Of a stretch of DNA of 64,000 nucleotides, positions 36,960 to 44,539 are shown piece after piece; within the stretch, counting starts at the first letter, position 1; every line of letters starts with the position of its first letter. Under the pieces are notes generated by a model, which saw nothing but the letters and a program-made list of their open reading frames with translations, did no database searches and had not been told where the DNA came from. The position numbers and the translations under genes are program-made. Origin of the DNA: Orbus hercynius (GTDB taxonomy: Bacteria; Pseudomonadota; Gammaproteobacteria; Enterobacterales; Orbaceae). Location of the stretch: the NCBI RefSeq assembly GCF_003634275.1, contig NZ_RBWY01000004.1:62001-126000 (forward strand), read 5' to 3'.

Positions 36960-37418
36960 TTATTTATTATTTAAACATTCTGTTGGATATCTATCACAAA
37001 AAAGTTTATTAAGTTTATATTCTTGTTTTTTAACTTGATTATAATCATCTATTGTTACTTTAGTAATGGGATTTATTGATACAGTAATAATAGTGCTCAT
37101 CAAAATAATAGAGCTAAAACTTAATAATTTATTTTTAACGTCCACCATATCGACTATTTTAATAAAAATACGCATACCACTACCAATAATAAAAACGTAA
37201 ATAATAAAATTAAAAACAAAACCTTCAGCATCCTGACCATAAAATAAAAATATTTTTATTAGATAAGGAACTATGACAGTTGAGGCACCAAAAACTAAAA
37301 TCCAATATAAGAAAAAATGAGCAACCAAAATCACCCAATTTTGATATTTTTTGTCCTTTTTTAATGCTCTCTTTTTTATTCTTAGTCTTAGGCTTTTTTT
37401 ATCCATTATTATTACCAT
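36960..37418 (-). CDS. Small membrane protein (accessory cassette)
   Basis: A 152-residue inner-membrane protein. A basic N-terminus (SLRLRIKKRALKKDKK) leads to about four hydrophobic spans (near 25-50, 60-85, 95-110, 115-130) and a C-terminal extracytoplasmic or cytosolic tail with CDRYPTEC, a cysteine pair. Family unknown. Two ATGs, 37418 and 37406, are possible and neither has a clear ribosome site. 46 bp separate it from the zinc-ribbon gene, so they may be one transcript. Confidence 0.55.
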   Translation of the reverse strand: MVIIMDKKSLRLRIKKRALKKDKKYQNWVILVAHFFLYWILVFGASTVIVPYLIKIFLFYGQDAEGFVFNFIIYVFIIGSGMRIFIKIVDMVDVKNKLLSFSSIILMSTIITVSINPITKVTIDDYNQVKKQEYKLNKLFCDRYPTECLNNK

Positions 37419-37540
37419 TTAATAATTTTATTATTTAACTATTTATAACCAGGATAATATCCTTTATGGTTTCCGTTCGTCAACGGTGACAGGGGGGTAA
37501 ATATCCCAACGTAAAATAACCATTATTTTTTTGTATGCGT

Positions 37541-37927
37541 CTATTGCTTGCTCAGCTGTGATGTCTCTTCAAATAGCGCGGATAGAGGTTTATTAAAATC
37601 TAACTTGACATTATTAGTCTGCTCTACTTGCTGTTTATCACTATAACAGTGATTAGATAACATCAATTTAGCTATGGTTGAGTTAAATTCACCTGTTAAG
37701 CCTTTATTTAGTAGCTCATTTTCTTGGATAGTTTTAATCGCTTCTAACGTGTCCGAAAATTCTACGGATTCATCAGCGTATTTATACAAAGTAGATCGTG
37801 CGCATTCAACATATAGGGATAATCAGCTAATCGAGGGTATTACTCCACCGTCATTTTTATAACCGCCTTTAAAGTATTCCTGCGCCTTTTTAAGTGTAGT
37901 ACCTAACTTACTTTTACGTCCTTTCAT
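37541..37927 (-). pseudogene. Terminase small subunit-like (TerS), one in-frame nonsense codon
   Basis: From ATG 37927 the minus strand reads MKGRKSKLGTTLKKAQEYFK, then GGVIPSIS, a TGA stop (37823-37825), then LSLYVECARSTLYKYADES and onward to EFNSTIAKLMLSNHCYSDKQ. The whole 129-codon frame fits a phage terminase small subunit with a helix-turn-helix broken by a single stop. Relatives have Gly at the stop position, and GGA to TGA is one base change. A fragment restarting at 37789 would lack the DNA-binding part. In PICI elements TerS redirects packaging of the helper. Confidence 0.6.
37742..37762. repeat. CTAACGTGTC repeat (third copy)
   Basis: TTCTAACGTGTCCGAAAATTC, 20 of 21 identical to 32809-32829. 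Here it lies inside the terminase-small frame (coding EFSDTLEA). Confidence 0.5.
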
Positions 37928-38024
37928 AGCTCTAGCTCTTTATTATCAACCGATGCACGTTTTAGTGCTTCGCTTATATTTTGTTCAATTATAATTTATG
38001 CTATCAATTTACCTCGTTCATTTT

Positions 38025-38043
38025 ACTACAATACTTTTGTAGT
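38025..38043. promoter_or_regulatory. Operator-like inverted repeat
   Basis: ACTACAA-TACTT-TTGTAGT, perfect 7-bp arms. A shorter relative, ACTAC-TGTAT-GTAGT, lies at 35496-35510; the pair may bind one regulator of the element. Confidence 0.45.
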
Positions 38044-38506
38044 ATAAATATTAAGCGTTGGCGGTTTTCCGCCTTCGGTGTAATAGTTTTCAACTGTGCT
38101 TATTTGCATAGTTTGGATATCAAGCTCATATTTAACTATAGTCGAACAGGCTTAAAAATAGATTATTAATTTTGACGGTGTGAAAATTGGGTTAGGCGAA
38201 CGGTGTCCAAGTGATTTAATCTAGACTTTTAACCCCCCCCTCTATAGCTAAAACAACATATTTGTGGTTATAGGGCCGGATTTGAAATCCGCACCTTTGA
38301 TTTTATTTAATTGCGACTGATAGTCGTGTTTAGTTAAACGCTGGATAAATATTTAACCGGTCTATTTTAATATTAACCATATGATTTTATTTAAATCTGT
38401 TACCAAACAAGGATTGATTTCAACCCTGTTAATTTAGGCTTACCAGTGAAAAGGTATTCATCTAATAAAACTTTACTGATTAATTATTTCTTAGCTAATA
38501 TCAATT

Positions 38507-38612
38507 AAGTGGGTACAAGTGGATACAAGGGGATAGTAATTATAAGTATCCCCTTAGGTCTAATCCTTATATATCAATACTTTTAAAGATTTAAGGGGAT
38601 ACAAGGGGATAC
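38507..38612 (+). repeat. Right iteron cluster (candidate origin half)
   Basis: AAGTGGGTAC, AAGTGGATAC and AAGGGGATAG in tandem (38507-38536), one inverted copy GTATCCCCTT (38546-38555), then two perfect AAGGGGATAC in tandem (38593-38612). The following CTTTTATAAAACTTTTAGGGGGTA mirrors the sequence before the left cluster, so the element ends carry a roughly 45-bp imperfect inverted repeat. Confidence 0.7.
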
Positions 38613-38829
38613 TTTTATAAAACTTTTAGGGGGTAGGCATAATACTAGCGTCCTCATTATTGAGTTGGCAAATAGATGCTTTCTTACTGGTAAGCCTGTT
38701 TGAGTTGAGGGGATATGTCCGCGACTGATATAACGAGCGCAAAATTGCGCCCATTGAGTTTATTGACTTGGTTAACCGTATGGCTATCAATATAGTTGGT
38801 ATGGTGATATGTTTACACCATTGTTTTAA

Positions 38830-40095
38830 TTAGCTATTAACCACCTTGAATGATTTATTGCCCGATATTGATACATTGCCGTTACCTGCTTGTTCTACAA
38901 AGTCACCCCACCAATCTAGCATGATTCTTTTTTGTTGTTCGTACTCTGCGCGGTTGTAGGCTCGCCTTACTGCGTTCTTATCAACATGTGATAATGCGCT
39001 CTCTATTACGTCATAATTAAAGCCCTGTTCATTTAAAGCGGTGCTTGCTAACGATCTCAATCCATGTGCAACTAATTTATCTTTGTAGCCCATTCGTTTT
39101 ATTGCCATATTAGCGGTTTGACTGCTCATCGATTTGTTATATGGAGGTCTAGCTGTAGGAAAAATAAAACCGCTTTTATCTTTCGTAAAGCTCATTATTG
39201 ATAATATGTTCATTGCTTGAGGTGATAACGGTATATTGTGAGGTCTATCCATTTTCATACGTTCGGCTGGTATCGTCCAAAGTTTATTATTAAGGTCTAT
39301 TTCTTCCCATTTCGCGACTGCTGCTTCATTGGGTCGGGTTAATGTTAATAATTGCCACTCTATAACGCATCTTGTTTGTAGTTCTATTCTTGCCAATGAT
39401 AAGGCTTTCATGAATTCGGGAAGCTCATTAGGTGAGATTGTAGGCTGATTCTTAACTTTAGGACTATTAAAAGCATCTGCGATCTTAGCTAATGGATTAT
39501 TATCAATGATGCCAAGATTAATAGCATAAAACATAATTTCATTTACTCGCCTACATACTCGCTTTACTGTCTCATGATTATTATTATCAGCTAACGGCTG
39601 TAATGCTTTTATTGCTTTGACTGCGGTAACTTCGGTTATAGGAATATCTTTTATATATGGGAAAAAATGATTTTCTAATGATCTCCATGCCTTTTTTAAT
39701 GTAATAGGCTCCAGCCCTTTATTTGTTTTGAAAACATGCCACTGCTCGGCGATAGCATAGAAAGAGTTATTTAGCTCAATTTGCTTTTTGATTTCTTGCT
39801 CTGCTTTGTATTCTTGGGGATCTATACCTTGCTTTATTAATTCCCTTGCTTCATCTCGCAATTTTCGCGCTTGCTGTAATGTTATTTCGGGATAACTTCC
39901 AAAACTAATTAATGATCGTACCTTAGTTACTGGACGATAATAATTAAACCGCCATATCTTCGAGCCGTTAGCCTTAACTAATAAATAAAGCCCGTTACCG
40001 TCGGACAGGGTAGCATCTATCGGCTTTCCGTCTTTAGTGCTTGGCTTTGCCGTTTTGATTTGGGTATCAGTTAAAGGGGTGGTTATACGCGCCAT
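38830..40095 (-). CDS. P4-type tyrosine integrase
   Basis: A 421-residue recombinase. The N-terminal DUF4102 arm-binding domain (DATLSDGNGLYLLVKANGSK and IWRFNYYRP, ISFGSYPEITL) is followed by a core-binding helical domain (about 100-200) and the catalytic domain with Arg in TLTRPNEAA, His-x-x-Arg in HGLRS, His in LSHVDKNAV and the nucleophilic Tyr in RRAYNRAEY. It lies with its start towards the tRNA-Leu, which is its target. The start codon overlaps one of the arm-type repeats, so integrase binding may repress its own gene. Confidence 0.95.
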   Translation of the reverse strand: MARITTPLTDTQIKTAKPSTKDGKPIDATLSDGNGLYLLVKANGSKIWRFNYYRPVTKVRSLISFGSYPEITLQQARKLRDEARELIKQGIDPQEYKAEQEIKKQIELNNSFYAIAEQWHVFKTNKGLEPITLKKAWRSLENHFFPYIKDIPITEVTAVKAIKALQPLADNNNHETVKRVCRRVNEIMFYAINLGIIDNNPLAKIADAFNSPKVKNQPTISPNELPEFMKALSLARIELQTRCVIEWQLLTLTRPNEAAVAKWEEIDLNNKLWTIPAERMKMDRPHNIPLSPQAMNILSIMSFTKDKSGFIFPTARPPYNKSMSSQTANMAIKRMGYKDKLVAHGLRSLASTALNEQGFNYDVIESALSHVDKNAVRRAYNRAEYEQQKRIMLDWWGDFVEQAGNGNVSISGNKSFKVVNS

Positions 40096-40146
40096 AGTTA
40101 TACGACTCTTAGTTATATGGTAAATGTATAACTAAATATATAACTA
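40095..40146. promoter_or_regulatory. Integrase arm-type repeats, right
   Basis: GTATAACTA at 40126-40134 and ATATAACTA at 40138-40146 (12-bp period, as on the left), plus inverted TAGTTATAC at 40095-40103 and TAGTTATAT at 40110-40118. The rest up to the tRNA (40147-40259) has short TTAATG repeats such as TTAATGGGTGTTAAT. Confidence 0.6.
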
Positions 40147-40259
40147 AAAATATTGGCTGTAAATGGGCATTAATGTAACTTAATGGGTGTTAATTGATTA
40201 ACAAAGCGCTGTAGTTACTGGGTTTTATGGGTATAAATGGGGGTTAATGAGTGTTAATA

Positions 40260-40291
40260 AATATTGAATTGGTGCCGTGGGCGGGACTTGA
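40260..40291 (-). repeat. Right attachment site within the tRNA-Leu 3' end
   Basis: AATATTGAATTGGTGCC, then GTGGGCGGGACTTGA. It covers the CCA end, the acceptor stem and part of the T-arm, so the element restores the functional tRNA on this side. Confidence 0.8.
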
Positions 40292-40354
40292 ACCCGCATG
40301 CCCTAGAGCACTACCCCCTCAAGATAGCGTGTCTACCAATTTCACCACCACGGC
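40270..40354 (-). tRNA. leuU: tRNA-Leu (anticodon GAG)
   Basis: 85 bases with encoded CCA. Acceptor stem GCCGTGG/CCACGGC, D-loop TTGGTAGACAC, anticodon loop TTGAGGG (GAG, at 40318-40320), long variable arm typical of tRNA-Leu, T-arm CGGGTTCAAGTCCCG. It lies 10 bp after secG on the same strand, as leuU does in E. coli. It is the integration site of the mobile element. Confidence 0.96.
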
Positions 40355-40364
40355 AAAAACTATA

Positions 40365-40733
40365 TTATTCAGGTATATCCGATGTCGGACTTACAGGACT
40401 TGAATCGATTGTATTAGTTTGGTTGTTATGCTGATCAGCACCAGACTCAACTGAAGTTACCGGAGCATCTTCTTCTAAATTCCAAAAACCAGTATCAACC
40501 GTTTTTTTACTACCAATATTTGCCAGTACAATACTAATAACAAAAAAGAGAATACCTAGAATTGTTGTTGCTCGAGTTAAAAAATTGCCGGTTCCAGCAG
40601 AACCAAATAACGTTGCCGATGCACCAGCACCAAACGAAGCACCCATATCCGCACCTTTGCCTTTTTGGATCAAAACTAGACCAATAATAGCAATCGCGAC
40701 AATTAAAAAAACAATAATTAGGATCTCGTACAT
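40365..40733 (-). CDS. secG: Protein translocase subunit SecG
   Basis: Small subunit of the SecYEG channel. 122 residues with two membrane spans (about 2-22 and 55-73). The connecting loop GKGADMGASFGAGASATLFG is the family signature. The C-terminal tail is acidic and Ser/Thr-rich. Co-transcribed with tRNA-Leu. Confidence 0.95.
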   Translation of the reverse strand: MYEILIIVFLIVAIAIIGLVLIQKGKGADMGASFGAGASATLFGSAGTGNFLTRATTILGILFFVISIVLANIGSKKTVDTGFWNLEEDAPVTSVESGADQHNNQTNTIDSSPVSPTSDIPE

Positions 40734-40945
40734 TTCAACCTGCAGTTAATTTGATTGTTCTTTCACTTTTTCAACATATTCTTGTTATGAAAGAAAAATA
40801 AAAATATTGATGGCGAATATTATCGAAACCTGAGCAAACAAGCAAGTAGATTTTTGTTTTTTTATTGATATTAGAGAAAACAATAGTACGCATTAATATC
40901 ATAAATCAGTATAATAGCCCATTTTTGTTAAGTGATAGCCATGTT

Positions 40946-42397
40946 ATGAAATTTATTATTAAGTTATTTCCTGAAATTACCATCAAAAGCGAGTCTGTCC
41001 GTTTACGTTTTATTAAGATTCTTGCTAGCAATATCCGCAATATTTTAACTCATCATACAAATGTAGCCGTTATACGCCACTGGGACTTTATCGAGGTCAG
41101 GCCTAAAATCGCCAATACTGAAACACAAATTCTTGAGCTGCTAACACGTATTCCCGGTATTCACCATGTTCTAACGGTAGATGAATTACCTTTTGTCGAT
41201 ATACATGATGTCTACGAAAAATCTCGCGAATACTTTGCGCCTCTGATTGAAAATAAAACCTTTTGTGTGCGAGTCAAACGACGGGGAACGCACCATTTTA
41301 CATCGATTGAAATTGAACGATACGTTGGAGGCGGATTAAATCAGTATGTTGAAAGTGCTAAAGTAAAACTAACTAAGCCTGATATCACCGTTCATTTAGA
41401 AATAGATCAAGACAAACTCTTACTAATTAAAGGCCGCCATGAGGGCATCGGGGGCTTTCCATTAGGCACTCAAGAAGAAGTATTATCACTTATTTCAGGT
41501 GGATTTGATTCAGGTGTTTCAAGCTATATGCTAATGCGCCGCGGTTCACGAGTACATTATTGTTTCTTTAACTTAGGTGGTGCTGCCCACGAAATTGGCG
41601 TTAAACAAATGGCCCATTATTTATGGAACCGTTTTGGTAGTTCCCATAAAGTTCGATTTATCGCTATCGACTTTGCTAACGTGGTTGGCGAAATCCTTGA
41701 TAAAGTGGATAATGGTCAAATGGGCGTAATTTTGAAAAGAATGATGGTGCGTGCAGCCTCACAAATTGCAGAAAAATATGGCGTACAAGCGCTGGTAACC
41801 GGTGAGGCATTAGGGCAAGTTTCTAGCCAAACATTAACCAATTTACGTCTAATTGATAATGCCAGTGACACATTAATTTTACGACCTTTAATTACGCATG
41901 ATAAAGAGCAGATTATTAAGCTCGCTAGAGAGATTGGCACCGAAGATATTGCTAAAACCATGCCTGAATTTTGTGGGGTTATATCCAAAAATCCAACAGT
42001 AAAAGCAATCAAAGAAAAAATTCTTGAAGAAGAAAGCCATTTTGATTTCACTATCCTTGATCAAGCAATTCGTGAAGCACAAAATATTGATATTCGAGAA
42101 ATTGCTAAACAAACGGATAACAAGATTCATGAAGTACAAACCGTATCAACATTTACAAGCAATGATATTATCATTGATATTCGTTCGACCGACGAGCAAG
42201 AAGAAGCACCACTAAAACTTCATGATGTCACAATAAAACATATTCCATTTTACAAACTTGCAACTCAATTTGGCGATTTGGAGCCAAATAAACAGTATAT
42301 ACTTTATTGTGAACGGGGCGTAATGAGTAAACTACAAGCGCTCTATTTAATTGAGCAAGGTTTTCATAATGTCAGTGTTTTTACCACGGTAAAATAG
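40946..42397 (+). CDS. thiI: tRNA uracil 4-sulfurtransferase ThiI
   Basis: Makes 4-thiouridine at position 8 of tRNAs and supplies sulfur for the thiazole of thiamine. 483 residues. The N-terminal ferredoxin-like and THUMP domains ([20 protein letters not shown]) are followed by a PP-loop ATPase ([15 protein letters not shown]) and a C-terminal rhodanese domain with the persulfide cysteine in [15 protein letters not shown]. The long enterobacterial form is therefore complete. The ATG at 40946 gives [16 protein letters not shown] as in relatives; an upstream start at 40865 would add 27 unrelated residues. TATAAT at 40910-40915 is the probable -10. Confidence 0.96.
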   Translation: MKFIIKLFPEITIKSESVRLRFIKILASNIRNILTHHTNVAVIRHWDFIEVRPKIANTETQILELLTRIPGIHHVLTVDELPFVDIHDVYEKSREYFAPLIENKTFCVRVKRRGTHHFTSIEIERYVGGGLNQYVESAKVKLTKPDITVHLEIDQDKLLLIKGRHEGIGGFPLGTQEEVLSLISGGFDSGVSSYMLMRRGSRVHYCFFNLGGAAHEIGVKQMAHYLWNRFGSSHKVRFIAIDFANVVGEILDKVDNGQMGVILKRMMVRAASQIAEKYGVQALVTGEALGQVSSQTLTNLRLIDNASDTLILRPLITHDKEQIIKLAREIGTEDIAKTMPEFCGVISKNPTVKAIKEKILEEESHFDFTILDQAIREAQNIDIREIAKQTDNKIHEVQTVSTFTSNDIIIDIRSTDEQEEAPLKLHDVTIKHIPFYKLATQFGDLEPNKQYILYCERGVMSKLQALYLIEQGFHNVSVFTTVK

Positions 42398-42413
42398 TGC
42401 GGTTCACCATGAC

Positions 42414-42442
42414 ATTTAAGGCCGCGATAGGCGGCCTTAAAT
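42414..42442. terminator. Bidirectional terminator between thiI and yajL
   Basis: ATTTAAGGCCGC-GATAG-GCGGCCTTAAAT, a perfect 12-bp stem with 5-base loop between two convergent genes. T-rich flanks are present in both directions, though short. Confidence 0.75.
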
Positions 42443-42452
42443 TATCACTTTT

Positions 42453-43028
42453 TTAATCGGTATAATTCAAAATACCATTTGGTAACACTAAACCACTTGC
42501 AACCTCTGCCGCTGTTGATTTACCAAGCAATACTTCAATAATTTTTAATGCAAAATCAATCGATGTTGCAGGCCCTTGACTGGTAATAATCTGATTGGGT
42601 TTATCATAATACACGCGCTCATCTCGCCACAATCTAAAAGCCGATTTTGTAGTAGGATAACCAGTCATATAAGCATCTGGGAATAAATTATGATGCTGTA
42701 AAACCATCGCAGGGGTTGCACAAATCGCCGCAACAAGCTTATTTGCCTGCTGAGTCTGTTTTAATTTTTCAATCACTGACGGTGAATCACGAAAGTTTTC
42801 AGCCCCCTTCACACCGCCTGGTAAAATAACCACATCAAATAGCTGCTCCTTCACTTGCGACATCGTTTTTTGTGCTAGAATCACAACGCCTCGAGAACAA
42901 AGTACGGCAGGATTCTCAGTAATACTGGCATAAGTTACTGCAATTCCAGCACGAGTAAGCAAATCAATTGTGGTAACCGCTTCGGTCTCTTCACATCCTT
43001 CAGATAAAAAAATTAATGCTGTAGACAT
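42453..43028 (-). CDS. yajL: DJ-1/PfpI-family protein deglycase YajL
   Basis: 191 residues of the DJ-1 superfamily. The nucleophile elbow AAICATPAMVLQHH has the oxidation-sensitive cysteine; EGCEETEA near the start holds the partner glutamate. Members protect against carbonyl and oxidative damage; the reaction is debated. AGAGG lies 5 bp before the ATG at 43028; an in-frame start at 43040 is not needed. The thiI-yajL neighbourhood is shared with E. coli, here as convergent genes. Confidence 0.92.
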   Translation of the reverse strand: MSTALIFLSEGCEETEAVTTIDLLTRAGIAVTYASITENPAVLCSRGVVILAQKTMSQVKEQLFDVVILPGGVKGAENFRDSPSVIEKLKQTQQANKLVAAICATPAMVLQHHNLFPDAYMTGYPTTKSAFRLWRDERVYYDKPNQIITSQGPATSIDFALKIIEVLLGKSTAAEVASGLVLPNGILNYTD

Positions 43029-43060
43029 AATACCTCTCAAATAAACTTGTCAATGATATA

Positions 43061-44440
43061 TTAATAAGCCGTCTTACTGATAAAACCTTTTAAAATCGTT
43101 AGGAAAATAATTCGGATATCAAAAGAGACGCTCCAATTACGAATATACTCGAGATCATATTCGACGCGTTTCTCCATTTTATCTAGAGTATCCGTTTCGC
43201 CTCGATAACCATTAATCTGAGCCCATCCCGTTATGCCTGGTTTCACTTTATGCCTTAGCATATAGCCTAATATAATCGCGCGATATTGCTCATTATGTAC
43301 AATTGCATGTGGTCTTGGTCCAACAATCGACATATCGCCAAGGAGCACATTAAAAAATTGAGGCAATTCATCTAGTGATGTACGACGTAAAAATTTACCA
43401 ATCGGTGTAAAACGTGGATCATTTTTAGTTGCTTGCTGCACTTGAGCATCATTCTCCATCACTTTCATCGAACGAAATTTCCATATTTTGATGATTTTGC
43501 CATGAATACCATATCGATCTTGTTTAAAAATAATCGGCCCTTTAGACGTCAATTTAATGGCAAGTGCAATACCTAACAACACCGGCGAAATCAAAATAAG
43601 GATAATGGATGCAACAACAATATCTTCTAAGCGCTTTACTAAAGCATTTATCCCCTTAAAAGGCGTATCGTAAATCGATACAACCGGTAAGTTATTAATT
43701 GTGTAAATCCGAGAACGAAGTAAATTAAACGTGAATATATCAGGCAATAACATCACTGAACATGTAGTGTCAGCAAGATCTTTCACCAAAGACACAATAT
43801 CGTGATGCCGCTCAGCGGAGTCGGCGATATAAATTTGATCCAATAGCCCTGCTTTAGCATCTTTAATGAGCTGCTGAAAATCACCTTTTAACTCAATACC
43901 ACTATTTGATTGATAATTTTCATCATAAAATCCGACAATATTATACTTTATCCACGGCATTTTTTTTAAATTTCGTGCCAATAACCGCCCTTCAGACTGA
44001 CGAGCAATAAAAGCTACATTGAGTACATTTTTATGAAAAAAACGTTTACCTAAATATTGGAAACACTGTAAGTATAGATAAAAAACAGCACAGACACTGA
44101 TAAACCAATAGCATAAAAATAATAATGGCTCAGAAAATAGTGAAATAATTTCATACAATACAACCGCACTCCAAAACCCAAGACACCAGACTTTTAATAA
44201 CGATATGAATTGCTTATTTGCATTAGTCGGAAACTGAGAATAATAAAAATTCCGAATAATTGCAGATAATAAAAAACAGATAATAACAAAGAACGTGATT
44301 GGTGAATATAACATCAATTCGCCATCATTCAATACATAATGGATAATATACGATGAGGTAAAAATAATTACCAAATCGAATATCATTTGAAATAGTGCAC
44401 TTGAGGGCATTGAAGCCCGCGAAACGCTGTTTCTAATCAT
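43061..44440 (-). CDS. wcaJ: Undecaprenyl-phosphate glucose phosphotransferase, WcaJ-like
   Basis: Starts exopolysaccharide repeat units by moving a sugar-1-phosphate (usually glucose) onto undecaprenyl phosphate. 459 residues. Four hydrophobic spans (about 15-120), a CoA-binding-3-like cytosolic domain (NVLNVAFIARQSEGRLLA, VGFYDE), another hydrophobic helix (about 275-300) and the catalytic sugar-transferase domain (KFRSMKVMENDAQVQQ, RRTSLDELPQFFNVL, MSIVGPRP, GITGWAQINGYRGET). It is the last gene of the minus-strand locus. The donor sugar is inferred from family only. Confidence 0.88.
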   Translation of the reverse strand: MIRNSVSRASMPSSALFQMIFDLVIIFTSSYIIHYVLNDGELMLYSPITFFVIICFLLSAIIRNFYYSQFPTNANKQFISLLKVWCLGFWSAVVLYEIISLFSEPLLFLCYWFISVCAVFYLYLQCFQYLGKRFFHKNVLNVAFIARQSEGRLLARNLKKMPWIKYNIVGFYDENYQSNSGIELKGDFQQLIKDAKAGLLDQIYIADSAERHHDIVSLVKDLADTTCSVMLLPDIFTFNLLRSRIYTINNLPVVSIYDTPFKGINALVKRLEDIVVASIILILISPVLLGIALAIKLTSKGPIIFKQDRYGIHGKIIKIWKFRSMKVMENDAQVQQATKNDPRFTPIGKFLRRTSLDELPQFFNVLLGDMSIVGPRPHAIVHNEQYRAIILGYMLRHKVKPGITGWAQINGYRGETDTLDKMEKRVEYDLEYIRNWSVSFDIRIIFLTILKGFISKTAY

Positions 44441-44539
44441 ATAGAGTATTCTCCAATATAACGTGACTTAATTAACAAACTCTATAATTTATATATTTTC
44501 AAAACAAATTAATGAACATAATGCGATTAACTGTAAAAT

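Larger units (their letters stand above)
37928..38829. other. Non-coding region upstream of the integrase's 3' end
   Basis: About 900 bp with no gene. It holds a perfect inverted repeat ACTACAA-TACTT-TTGTAGT (38025-38043), a C8 run (38233-38240), a palindrome CGGATTT-G-AAATCCG (38277-38291), the right iteron cluster (38507-38612) and GCGCAA-AA-TTGCGC (38737-38750). Confidence 0.6.
25221..40291. mobile_element. P4/PICI-like satellite element with a tail module, integrated at tRNA-Leu(GAG)
   Basis: About 15 kb between an intact tRNA-Leu 3' end (right) and an imperfect copy of it (left). Almost all genes are on the minus strand. From the tRNA they run: integrase, terminase-small pseudogene, three accessory genes, AlpA-like regulator, AntA/AntB antirepressor, small phage genes, P4 alpha-like primase-helicase, tail chaperone with frameshift, tape measure, hub protein. 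Matching 10-bp iterons sit near both ends and matching integrase arm-type repeats flank both att sites. Capsid, portal, protease, large terminase, sheath, fibre and lysis genes are absent. This fits a satellite or a trimmed prophage with a P4-type replicon. Confidence 0.85.

Noticed and set aside
37823-37825. TGA read as an amino acid (recoded satellite)
   Set aside because: Only one gene shows it, and TGA appears as a normal stop in the host genes. A single nonsense change is simpler.
37981-38169. 62-codon plus-strand frame near the right end of the element
   Set aside because: Spans the operator-like inverted repeat, and the product is an AT-rich hydrophobic string without pattern or ribosome site.
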